Source: an uncultured Opitutia bacterium
GTDB lineage: Bacteria; Verrucomicrobiota; Verrucomicrobiia; Opitutales; Opitutaceae
NCBI GenBank assembly: GCA_903827245.1
Contig: CAIKHO010000074.1
Location: 186,001-250,000, forward strand
Direction of reading: 5' to 3'
DNA length: 64,000 bases
The stretch's first letter is position 1, and each line of letters starts with the position of its first letter. The notes under the pieces were generated by a model, which saw only the letters and a program-made list of their open reading frames with translations, did no database searches and was not told the origin of the DNA. Position numbers and translations under genes: made by a program. Shown piece after piece: positions 18,808 to 26,226 of the stretch.

Positions 18808-19779
18808 TTTCTCCTTCGCATACGGCACCCCGATCGCCTTCGGCGCCACGGCCTTGCCGACAAAGCCCGCGAGCAGCAGCACCGTGAGCACGTAGGGCAG
18901 CGCGAGGATGAACTGCACCGGGATTACGCCCACGATAGGCAACGCCACCCCTTGCAGCCGTGTGGCCAGGGCGTCGGTGAAAGCGAAGAGCAGGCACGCG
19001 CCGAGCGTGGGCCACGGCCGCCATTTGCCGAAGATCAGCGCGGCCAGCGCGAGGTAGCCCTTGCCCGCGGTCATGTCGCGCACGAAACCCGCGCTCGCCG
19101 CGGTCGAGAGGTACGTGCCCGCCACGCCGCACAGCACGCCCGAGATGGCCACGGCCTGGTAGCGGAGGGCGTTGACCGAAATCCCCGCCGTGTCGACCGC
19201 GTGCGGGTTCTCGCCAACCGCCCGCAACCGCAGGCCGAAACGGGTGCGGTAAAGCACCCACGCGCTGAACGGCACGAGCGCCGCCGCCAGGTAGACGATC
19301 AGGTTGTGCCCGCCCAGCAGCTCGGCATAGAGCAACCCGGGAAACGGTAGCGCGCGCGCCTGCTCGGCCCAAGGCCACGCGAGCTCCGTGAAGCGCTGCC
19401 CCGGCCCGTCCAGCTGGGGCGTCTGTCCGCCGAGGTTGAACCACGCGAGCCCGAGCGTGGGACCGAGCCCGGAGACCATGATCGTGACCGCCATGCCCGC
19501 CACCACCTGGTTGCCGCGATGGGTGATGCACGCAAAGCCGATGAGCAGCGCGAGGGCGACCGCCGTGAGAATGCCCGCGCCCAGGCCCAGCCACGCCGAA
19601 CCGGTCACGGCGGAAACCGACGCCGCGGCGAAGGCCGCACCGAGCATCTTGCCCTCGAGGCCGAGGTCGATGATCCCCGAACGCTCCGAGAACATCCCCG
19701 CGATCGCGGCCAGCAGCAGCGGCGTGGCCACGCGGATCGTGGCGGCGAGCAGGAGGACGATGAGCGTGTAGGTTTCCAT
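18805..19779 (-). CDS. ABC transporter permease, BMP/nucleoside-simple-sugar type (second permease)
   Basis: A 324-residue inner-membrane permease with about eight to ten segments. It shows the family segments LLAAIAGMFSERSGIIDLGLEGKML (motif near residues 20-45), GVNPH-like VGENPHAVDTAGI and ISGVLCGVAGTYLS. This is the NupQ/BmpD-like subunit that pairs with the upstream permease gene. It is the last transport gene of the four-gene operon, separated from the previous permease by 103 bp that hold a palindromic element. Confidence 0.9.
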   Translation of the reverse strand: METYTLIVLLLAATIRVATPLLLAAIAGMFSERSGIIDLGLEGKMLGAAFAAASVSAVTGSAWLGLGAGILTAVALALLIGFACITHRGNQVVAGMAVTIMVSGLGPTLGLAWFNLGGQTPQLDGPGQRFTELAWPWAEQARALPFPGLLYAELLGGHNLIVYLAAALVPFSAWVLYRTRFGLRLRAVGENPHAVDTAGISVNALRYQAVAISGVLCGVAGTYLSTAASAGFVRDMTAGKGYLALAALIFGKWRPWPTLGACLLFAFTDALATRLQGVALPIVGVIPVQFILALPYVLTVLLLAGFVGKAVAPKAIGVPYAKEK

Positions 19780-19792
19780 CCTCAGAAATGGT

Positions 19793-19865
19793 GGCGCGCG
19801 TCATCCCTAATGCGCCGCGTTTGGCTCCGATCGCGTCCAACCGGCGCGTTGGGGATAACACGCCC
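19793..19865. repeat. REPIN-like palindrome inside ABC operon, family F
   Basis: Left arm GGCGCGCGTCATCCCTAATG and right arm CGGCGCGTTGGGGATAACAC are imperfect inverted copies, preceded by GTGG. It fills the gap between the two permease genes. Sister elements are at 21000-21068 and 35765-35853. Confidence 0.68.
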
Positions 19866-19882
19866 GATCTTGGGTTCCAGGC

Positions 19883-20980
19883 TCATGGAACGTCCCTTCG
19901 CCGCAACAGCGCGGCCAGCGGTCCCCGGAACAGGTTCTCCATCGCACCGCAGAGCAGGATCACGAGCCCCTGGATGACCACGACCATGTCGCGGTTGATC
20001 TTCGGCATGTCGAACGAGAGCTGCGAACCGCCCTGGTAGAGCGCCCCGAACAGCACCGCCGCGAGGACGATGCCCACGGGGTGGTTCCGCCCCATCAGCG
20101 CGACGGCGATGCCGACGAAGCCCGCGCCGCCGGGAAAATCGAGCAGCAGGCGGTGCTGCGCCCCCATGAGCTCGTTGAGCCCGAGGCCGCCGGCCAGCGC
20201 GCCCGAGAGCAACATGGCCCCGATGGTGATGCGCGGCGGCGAGATGCCCGCGTACACGGCAGCGGCGGCATTCTCGCCCGCCACCCGCAGCGCATAGCCC
20301 CAGCGCGTGCGCCAGATGAACAGCCACACCAGCGCGGCCGCCACCAGCGCGAGCACGAAGGCGAAGTTGAACGGGGTCGCGGTGAACGCGATGCCCACCC
20401 GGCCGAGCAGCTCGTGGATCGGCGGCATGAACGCGCCCGGCGCAAACTCGCGCGACTCCGGCGACTGCTGGCCCGGCTTGATCAGCACGTTGACCAGCAG
20501 GTAGGTCATCAGGGCCGACGCGATGAAGTTGAACATGATCGTCGTGATGACGATGTGGCTGCCCCGCCGCGCCTGCAGCCATGCGGGGATGAAGGCCCAG
20601 GCCGCGCCAAAGACCGCGCCGGCCAGCACCGCCAGCGGAAACACCACCCAGAAGGGCGCGGCCCCCAGCCAGAGACACACCAGCCCCGTGCCGAGCCCGC
20701 CGATATACGCCTGGCCCTCGGCCCCGATGTTGAAAAGTCCCGCGTGATAGGCGACCGCGACCGCCAGGCCGGTGAAGATGAAATTAGTGGCGTAATAGAG
20801 CGTGTAGCCGATCGAGTCCTGCGAACCGAACGCACCTGACGCCAGCAGCTTGAACGCGGACCACGGGTTTTCGCCGAGGATTCTGACCACCACGCCCGAA
20901 AGCAGCAGCGCCGCGACCAGGTTGATCGCGGGCAGCAGGCCGAGCTCGGCCCAGCGCGGGAGTTTGGCGGGGGCGCTCAT
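19883..20980 (-). CDS. ABC transporter permease, BMP/nucleoside-simple-sugar type (first permease)
   Basis: A 365-residue permease (NupP/BmpC-like). After a short N-terminus (ATG 20980, MSAPAKLPRW) come alternating hydrophobic segments with GLAVAVAYHAGLFNIGAEGQ, the conserved EAA-like loop region RVAGENAAAAVYAGI and FVGIAVALMGRNHPVGIV. A frame upstream of 20980 runs through the palindrome at 21000-21068 and is not protein-like. It should form the membrane channel with the second permease and is energised by the ATPase encoded just upstream. Confidence 0.91.
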   Translation of the reverse strand: MSAPAKLPRWAELGLLPAINLVAALLLSGVVVRILGENPWSAFKLLASGAFGSQDSIGYTLYYATNFIFTGLAVAVAYHAGLFNIGAEGQAYIGGLGTGLVCLWLGAAPFWVVFPLAVLAGAVFGAAWAFIPAWLQARRGSHIVITTIMFNFIASALMTYLLVNVLIKPGQQSPESREFAPGAFMPPIHELLGRVGIAFTATPFNFAFVLALVAAALVWLFIWRTRWGYALRVAGENAAAAVYAGISPPRITIGAMLLSGALAGGLGLNELMGAQHRLLLDFPGGAGFVGIAVALMGRNHPVGIVLAAVLFGALYQGGSQLSFDMPKINRDMVVVIQGLVILLCGAMENLFRGPLAALLRRRDVP

Positions 20981-20999
20981 GGGAACTTGGGCCAAGGGT

Positions 21000-21068
21000 G
21001 GAGCGCGTTGACCCCAACGCGCTGAACGGCGCTGTCCCTCCAACAACGCGTTGGGGTCAACGCGTTCC
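21000..21068. repeat. REPIN-like palindrome inside ABC operon, family F
   Basis: Two 22-nt arms (GGAGCGCGTTGACCCCAACG... and its complement) differ at one position and are 25 bp apart. Each arm is itself a perfect hairpin, CGCGTTG-ACCC-CAACGCG, and both start with GTGG when read inwards. It fills the space between the ATPase stop and first permease start. Confidence 0.85.
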
Positions 21069-21077
21069 ACATTGTTG

Positions 21078-22628
21078 TCATACCCCGCCCTCCGCCTTTA
21101 CCCCGGCCATCATGAGCCCGATCCTCTCCTCGGTGGCCTCCGCCCGGGCCAGCTCGCCGATGATCTCTCCGCCGTTCATCACCAGGATGCGGTCGGCCAA
21201 GCCGAGAATTTCGTCCAGTTCCACCGACACGATGAGCAGCGCCTTGCCGGCGTCGCGCAGGGCCACGAGTTTCTTGTGAATGAACTCGATCGCCCCGATG
21301 TCGACCCCGCGCGTCGGCTGGCCGATGAGCAGCACGCGCGGATCGGCGTCGATTTCCCGCGCCAGCACGAGCTTCTGCTGGTTGCCGCCGGAAAACGCCG
21401 AGAGGCGGAGCTGCGGGTTGGGCGGACGCACGTCGTAGGCCGCCATCTTCTGCTCGCAACCCGCCAGAATCGCGCCGCGGTCGAGCAGGACGCCGCCGTT
21501 ATAGGCCGGGCTGTCGTGGTAGCCGAGGATCGCGTTGGCCTGCGCCGGGAAACGGGCGACCATGCCGACATGCAGCCGGTCCTCCGGCACGTGCGCCAGT
21601 CCGAGCCGGCGCCGGGCCCGCGGATCCAGACCCTCGCGCACCAGGTCGCGGCCTTGCAGCCGGATCTCGCCCCGGCTCGGCGCCCGGATTCCCGCCAAGG
21701 TCTCCAGCAACTCGGACTGGCCGTTGCCTGCGACCCCCGCGAGGCCCACGATTTCGCCCGCCAGCAAATCAAAGGTCGCGCCCTTCACCCGCGCCATCCC
21801 GAGGCCATCCCTCACCTCAAGATCCTTGACGGAGAGCAGAGGCGCGCCGGGACGCGCCGGGCCTTTCTCTACCTGCAACAGCACGGCCCGGCCCACCATC
21901 TTCTCCGCCAGGCCTCGCAATGACGTGTCACGCGTGGCTACCTCAGCCACCACCGCGCCCTGGCGCATCACGGTCACATGATCGGTGACGGCCATGATCT
22001 CGCGCAGCTTGTGCGTGACGAGGATGACCGACTTCCCCTGCTCGCGCAGGCGCGCGAGCATGCGGAACAACTGGTCGGCCTCCTGCGGGGTGAGCACCGC
22101 GGTCGGTTCGTCCAGAATCAGGATCTCCGCGCGCCGGTAGAGCGCCTTCAGGATCTCCACGCGCTGCTGCAAGCCCACCGGCAGGTCGGAAACGACCGCG
22201 TCGAGCGGCACCTCCAGACCGTAGTCCCGCGCCAGCCGGCCGAGTTCGGCTCGGGCGTGCGCGAGGCCGCCGGCGAGCAGCCGGCCGCCCTCGACGCCCA
22301 GCACCACGTTCTCCAGCACCGTGAAATTCTCCACGAGCATGAAGTGCTGGTGCACCATGCCGATGCCCGCCGCGATGGCCTGCTGCGGGGAATGGATTTC
22401 CACCGGGCGGCCCTGCACCCGGATCTCTCCGGCGTCGGCGCGGTGAAAGCCGTAGATGATGTTCATCAGCGTGGACTTCCCCGCGCCGTTCTCGCCGATC
22501 AGGCCGTGGATGCTGCCGCCCACCACCGCGAAAGAGATCGCCCGGTTGGCGTGCACCGCGCCGAACCGCTTGTCGATGCCGCGCAACTCCAGCGCGGGCG
22601 GAGCGGGATCGGGCGAAGGGGCGGTCAT
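21078..22628 (-). CDS. ABC transporter ATP-binding protein (double cassette), nucleoside/simple-sugar importer
   Basis: A 516-residue protein with two fused ABC ATPase domains. The first has Walker A GENGAGKST, signature LPVGLQQRVEIL and Walker B ILILDEPTAVLTP. The second has a degenerate Walker A (GVAGNGQSELLE), signature FSGGNQQKLVLARE and the QPTRGVDIGA segment. This asymmetric arrangement is typical of BMP-type nucleoside importers and of ribose/xylose importers. The ATG at 22628 (MTAPSPDPAPP) is chosen since the longer frame upstream overlaps a palindromic element. It lies between the substrate-binding protein and permease genes. Confidence 0.93.
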   Translation of the reverse strand: MTAPSPDPAPPALELRGIDKRFGAVHANRAISFAVVGGSIHGLIGENGAGKSTLMNIIYGFHRADAGEIRVQGRPVEIHSPQQAIAAGIGMVHQHFMLVENFTVLENVVLGVEGGRLLAGGLAHARAELGRLARDYGLEVPLDAVVSDLPVGLQQRVEILKALYRRAEILILDEPTAVLTPQEADQLFRMLARLREQGKSVILVTHKLREIMAVTDHVTVMRQGAVVAEVATRDTSLRGLAEKMVGRAVLLQVEKGPARPGAPLLSVKDLEVRDGLGMARVKGATFDLLAGEIVGLAGVAGNGQSELLETLAGIRAPSRGEIRLQGRDLVREGLDPRARRRLGLAHVPEDRLHVGMVARFPAQANAILGYHDSPAYNGGVLLDRGAILAGCEQKMAAYDVRPPNPQLRLSAFSGGNQQKLVLAREIDADPRVLLIGQPTRGVDIGAIEFIHKKLVALRDAGKALLIVSVELDEILGLADRILVMNGGEIIGELARAEATEERIGLMMAGVKAEGGV

Positions 22629-22707
22629 GGTTGGCACGTTGCAGGCCTCGTGCCCACTTTCGCAGCCAACGCGCCGAAGTCTAGCCCGCAGGCGGCATCG
22701 CTGGAAG

Positions 22708-22827
22708 CCGGTCGGGCGCGGACTCCGTTCCGCGCCGGGCACGAGGACTGGGTTCGGCCAGCAACGGGTGGCTCCGTCGAAACTCCTTGGGTGTTCCCAG
22801 CGCGGAGCGGAGTCCGCGCCCTACCGG
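22708..22827. repeat. REPIN-like palindrome, family G
   Basis: Left arm around GGTCGGGCGCGGACTCCG TTCCGCGCC and right arm GCGGAGTCCGCGCCCTACC are inverted copies ~70 bp apart. Each arm is a hairpin (GGCGCGGA...TCCGCGCC), and the right one read inwards starts GGTAGGGC. It separates the substrate-binding-protein gene from the ATPase gene. A single arm of this family is found within mutL at 29501-29532. Confidence 0.8.
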
Positions 22828-22849
22828 AAACCATGATGCTGCCCGCGCC

Positions 22850-23833
22850 TCACTGCGCCTTATACTCGGAGACCTTGATCTTGCCGCTGATGATATTGGC
22901 CCGTGCCTGGTTGAGGCGCGCTTCCATCTCCGGCGTGATGACCTTGCGGTTGTACTCGTCGAGCGAGTAGCCGACCCCATCCTCCGCCAGGCCCAGCACG
23001 ACCGGGCCGGGTTTCCAGGTTCCGTTCTTCTCGTCGGTGAAAGCCTTGTAGACCGCGACATCAACCCGCTTCACGGCCGAGGTCAGCACGCTGCCGGGGT
23101 GCAGGTAATCCTGGTTGCTGTCGCAGCCGATGCTGAGCTTGCCGGCGTCCTTCGCCGCCTGCATGACGCCGCCCCCGGTATTGCCGGCGGCGTGAAAAAT
23201 AACGTCCGCCCCGCGGCCGATCTGGCTCTTCGCCAGCTCCGCGCCCTTCGTCGGGTCGCCCCAGGCCGCGGGCGTCGTGCCGGTCATGTTCTGGAAGACC
23301 TCGACCGCGGGGTTCACGTATTTCGCGCCCTCGGTGTACCCGAGCGCAAATTTGCGGATGAGCGGGATATCCATGCCGCCGACGAAGCCGACCTTGCCGG
23401 TCTTCGACGCCATCGCCGCCGCCATGCCGCAGAGAAAAGACGACTCCTGTTCGCGAAAGTTCACCGACTGGACGTTCGGCAGGTCGACCACGGCGTCGAT
23501 GATCGTGAATTTTACCGCGGGAAACTCCTTCGCCACCTTCTCCACCGCCGACGCCTGTGTGAAACCGACGGCGACGATGATGGTGGCGCCCCGCCGGGCG
23601 AGCTGGGCCATCGCCTGCTCGCGCTGCGCGGCGTTGGTGACTTCAAACTCGCGGAAGGCGATGCCGGTGTCCTTCTTGAACCTTTCGGCGCCCTCGCTGG
23701 CCGACTGGTTGAACGAGCGGTCGTTTTTGCCGCCGAAATCGTAGACGATGGCGGGCTGGAAGTCCGCGGCGGCCGCGAGGCGGACCGCGCCGGACAGAAT
23801 GAGCAACGCGAGCGAACGGCGGGGGGAAATCAT
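22850..23833 (-). CDS. BMP-family ABC transporter substrate-binding protein
   Basis: A 327-residue periplasmic binding protein of the basic-membrane-protein (BMP/PnrA/Med) family, which bind nucleosides or similar ligands. A signal peptide (SLALLILSGAVRLAAA) is followed by AIVYDFGGKNDRSFNQSASEG, the family's ligand-binding N-terminal motif, then EQESSFLCGMAAAMASKTGKVGFVGG (motif at residues ~110-135) and GADVIFHAAGNTG. It lacks an obvious lipobox Cys, so is probably soluble. First gene of the importer operon; gene order binding protein, ATPase, permease, permease is standard. Confidence 0.93.
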   Translation of the reverse strand: MISPRRSLALLILSGAVRLAAAADFQPAIVYDFGGKNDRSFNQSASEGAERFKKDTGIAFREFEVTNAAQREQAMAQLARRGATIIVAVGFTQASAVEKVAKEFPAVKFTIIDAVVDLPNVQSVNFREQESSFLCGMAAAMASKTGKVGFVGGMDIPLIRKFALGYTEGAKYVNPAVEVFQNMTGTTPAAWGDPTKGAELAKSQIGRGADVIFHAAGNTGGGVMQAAKDAGKLSIGCDSNQDYLHPGSVLTSAVKRVDVAVYKAFTDEKNGTWKPGPVVLGLAEDGVGYSLDEYNRKVITPEMEARLNQARANIISGKIKVSEYKAQ

Positions 23834-23914
23834 GAGAAGTGGCGCGCGAGGCGCAGCCGGACGCTGTGAAAAAGCCCGGCATGAATCAATGACGGAAGGA
23901 TGGAGGGAAACCGG

Positions 23915-24008
23915 GGTGGCCGCCGACCTCCGGGCGGCGGATTTTTCCACAGCATTTTATTCCAACTCCTCCCCACAAACCGCCGCCGCCCGGACGTCGG
24001 CGGCCGCC
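23915..24008. repeat. REPIN-like palindrome, family C
   Basis: Two 26-nt inverted arms (GGTGGCCGCCGACCTCCGGG... and complement) differ at two positions and are 42 bp apart. Each arm contains its own hairpin GCCGCC...GGCGGC and begins GTGG. It lies between the substrate-binding-protein start and the ydbL-like stop, ending 6 bp before the latter. Confidence 0.82.
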
Positions 24009-24014
24009 TGTCCC

Positions 24015-24392
24015 TTACTTTTTATACCAAGAACCATCCTCGTGCTGCAGCCAGACACCGGGGGCGCTGTTGGTGGCAATCTGCTTGGCGCGGGCATGGC
24101 CGACGCTCTCCGGCGCGGCACCGGTCTGCTTGGCAATGGCCGCGTAGACCGCGGCACGGTCCTGATTTTCGTCGGCCACGACCGTGGCGGCATCGCCACC
24201 TCCGCCCCGCACCTCGACCAGGCCGCGGTTATTTTCCCCGATGGCGCCGCCGGCCTTGAGTGCGTCCAGCTTGGGCAGGCGCTGCTCGATGCGGGCTTTC
24301 ACGGCGCCGAGATCCTCGGCCGCCCGGGCGACCGTCATGGTGCCGATGAGGAGAAACAGGGCGAAGCCCAGGCGAAGGAGGATTGATTTCAT
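24015..24392 (-). CDS. ydbL: YdbL-like protein (DUF1318)
   Basis: A 125-residue periplasmic protein with a signal peptide (LGFALFLLIGTMTVARA) and the DUF1318 body: VKARIEQRLPKLDALKAGGAIGENNRGLVE followed by ENQDRAAVYAAIAKQTG (motifs at ~residues 32-60 and 76-92). In Escherichia coli YdbL is encoded after YdbH and YnbE, which act in phospholipid movement between membranes; the same order is kept here. It is 21 bp from the ynbE-like stop. Its own role is less certain than that of YdbH. Confidence 0.83.
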   Translation of the reverse strand: MKSILLRLGFALFLLIGTMTVARAAEDLGAVKARIEQRLPKLDALKAGGAIGENNRGLVEVRGGGGDAATVVADENQDRAAVYAAIAKQTGAAPESVGHARAKQIATNSAPGVWLQHEDGSWYKK

Positions 24393-24413
24393 GCGGTCGG
24401 GAGGGGCTGGGAT

Positions 24414-24584
24414 TTACTTGAGCGTGCTGGACTTCTTGTCGATGTCGCCGAAAAAGTCATCCAGCGCCTTGTCGACCTTCACGTTCACGTCGACCACCGC
24501 GTGGACCTCGATCGGCTCCATTTTCACATGGATGCAACCACTGGAAAAAACGAGCAGGGCAAGAGGCAGCAGGCGTCGGGGCAT
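24414..24584 (-). CDS. ynbE: YnbE-like small lipoprotein
   Basis: A 56-residue lipoprotein precursor: MPRRLLPLALLVFSSGCIHV has a type II signal peptide with lipobox SSGC. The mature part (VKMEPIEVHAVVDVNVKVD) matches the short YnbE pattern of alternating Val/Asp residues. In E. coli YnbE is an outer-membrane lipoprotein that binds YdbH and completes its bridge across the periplasm. It lies between the ydbH-like and ydbL-like genes, which supports the call. The ATG at 24584 is set by the signal peptide. Confidence 0.78.
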   Translation of the reverse strand: MPRRLLPLALLVFSSGCIHVKMEPIEVHAVVDVNVKVDKALDDFFGDIDKKSSTLK

Positions 24585-24644
24585 GGCGGAGGTTTCAAGG
24601 TCAGACTCCAAAATGCAAACTAGGTTTCATGGCATCGGGCACGT

Positions 24645-24733
24645 ATCGCGGAAACGCGGAAGACCGGAAAAGCCGAAACAGAATATCCGATCCGGATTTC
24701 TTTCGTGTTTTCGTCCTTCTGCGCCTCCGCGAT
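24645..24733. repeat. Palindromic element, family H (class II)
   Basis: Left arm ATCGCGGAAACGCGGAAGAC and the right arm ending CTTCTGCGCCTCCGCGAT are imperfect inverted copies. It is closely related to 15500-15578 and lies between the ydbH-like stop and ynbE-like start, inside the presumed operon. Confidence 0.65.
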
Positions 24734-24739
24734 CCATCT

Positions 24740-25993
24740 TCACGGGCCGGCACCCGCCTTCACCTTCACGCCGTCCGTAAAGCCGAGGCGGAGCACCTGG
24801 TTGAGCGGGCCGGCGACGTTCACGGTGAACGTCACCCGCTTCACCACCCCGCCGGCCGCCGGGCTCGCCACGAGTTCCACGCGGGCGGAATGAGGCGCAT
24901 CCGGCCCGTCGGGATAAAGCTGCAGGCTCAGGCTTTCCACTGTCAGCAGCTGGCGGCCCAACTCGATGTCCTGCAGCGTGCCGTAAGCCGGGTTCTCCGG
25001 CGAGAACCAGCGCGCAAGCGGCCCGAGCCAGGCGGGCAGCAGTGCGATCGTCCGGGGCATGCGTTGCGTGAGAAAGCCGGGCGTGGCTGCGAGGCGCACC
25101 GTCGCCGGCGTGTCCGGGGCCACCGTGAGCGACCCCGTGCCCGGCTCGAATCCGCGCGCCGGGCTCCAGCGCAGGCCGATCCGGCCGTTCACCTGCCCGT
25201 GCGCCTCGGCCAGCGCCTGCGGGACCAGCGGCGCAAGTTCGCCCAGCTCGATCCGGGCAAACTCAGCCGCTGTCTCCACCGCGGGCATCGCCGGATCAAA
25301 GGCAAACGGCAGGAACGCAACATGCCCGCCGAGCATGTCCAGTTCCGCGCGCTGCACCTGCAGCCGGCCGCGCTCCTGGCCGGCCAGTCCGATCCGGAGG
25401 TTGCGCATGACGAGTCCGGCGGCCTGGACCGAGCCGACGCGGACCTCCGCCGAGCTCAGCGTGGCGACGCCCGCATTGACCGAAAGCTCGCTGGTGACCG
25501 CGATCTCCTCCGCCACCCAGCCCTGGGCGGTGCTGCGGGCGCTGCCGTTGGCCAGCGTCGAGGTCATGCTGCCCGATAGCTCCCCACCCCGCCATGTGCC
25601 TTCACCCGTAATCCGGATATCGCCCGACATCGTAAGATCAGCCGGTAATGCGCCTGGCCCGACCCGGGCTTGCGTCACGGGCAGCCAGGCCGCCGCATCC
25701 GCCGTGCCCTCGATCACCCGCCACGTGCCCGGCGCTTCGCCTACAGGCAACGTGGCCTCGATCCGCAGCCGCAGGCCGGGCGCAGTGGTGGAAAGCAGGA
25801 GCTTCGTCCCCCCGTCCTGCATCACCGAGGTCACCCGCCAGGCCAGCGGTGACGCTCCCGGCCATTCCAGGAGATTCAGATTACCCGACAGCTCGCCCGT
25901 GAGCGGCGGCAAGTTGAGTCCGGCCGGGTGTCCGCTGACCGCCCATCCCATGGCCAGAAGGACGGCGATGAGACGGCGGCGGTTCAAAGGCAT
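24740..25993 (-). CDS. ydbH: YdbH-like AsmA/TamB-type intermembrane lipid-transport protein, short form
   Basis: A 417-residue periplasm-facing protein with an N-terminal signal/anchor (LIAVLLAMGWAVSGHPAG) followed by beta-rich sequence. The C-terminal part, with AEFARIELGELAPLVPQALAEA-like and VNGRIGLRWSPARGFEPGTG motifs (residues ~245-290) and LLTVESLSLQLYPDGP, matches the C-terminal domain of YdbH. E. coli YdbH is about twice as long (879 residues), so this would span less of the periplasm or act as an oligomer. Downstream ynbE-like and ydbL-like genes reproduce the E. coli order. Function is inferred from that context plus weak sequence likeness. Confidence 0.75.
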   Translation of the reverse strand: MPLNRRRLIAVLLAMGWAVSGHPAGLNLPPLTGELSGNLNLLEWPGASPLAWRVTSVMQDGGTKLLLSTTAPGLRLRIEATLPVGEAPGTWRVIEGTADAAAWLPVTQARVGPGALPADLTMSGDIRITGEGTWRGGELSGSMTSTLANGSARSTAQGWVAEEIAVTSELSVNAGVATLSSAEVRVGSVQAAGLVMRNLRIGLAGQERGRLQVQRAELDMLGGHVAFLPFAFDPAMPAVETAAEFARIELGELAPLVPQALAEAHGQVNGRIGLRWSPARGFEPGTGSLTVAPDTPATVRLAATPGFLTQRMPRTIALLPAWLGPLARWFSPENPAYGTLQDIELGRQLLTVESLSLQLYPDGPDAPHSARVELVASPAAGGVVKRVTFTVNVAGPLNQVLRLGFTDGVKVKAGAGP

Positions 25994-26077
25994 GCCGCAT
26001 AGATTCAGGAAACACCGTCAGGTTGCTAGCCCAGGATATATTTTGCTTTGAAACCCCAGGCTCGGTGCCGCGCCTTT

Positions 26078-26178
26078 AAGGTGGCCGCCGACCTTGCTCC
26101 GGGCGGCAGTCTGGCCTCCAACCACAAAATATGCGTGCTCAAATTCCATCCGCCGCCCGGAGGTCGGCGGCCACCTTG
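26078..26178. repeat. REPIN-like palindrome, family C
   Basis: Arms AAGGTGGCCGCCGACCTTGC...GGGCGGC and GCCGCCCGGAGGTCGGCGGC CACCTT face each other about 40 bp apart. It lies between the glgP stop and the ydbH start. Confidence 0.78.
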
Positions 26179-26180
26179 AT

Positions 26181-26206
26181 TCATCGCGGCGTTAAGCCGC
26201 TCCTAC
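26181..26206. repeat. Single REP arm, family A
   Basis: TCATCGCGGCGTTAAGCCGC followed by TCCTAC is the reverse complement of the family A arm that begins GTAGGAGCGGC. It directly abuts the family C element and lies 21 bp from the glgP stop. Confidence 0.72.
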
Positions 26207-26226
26207 AAACCGAGCCCTCCCGCCCC

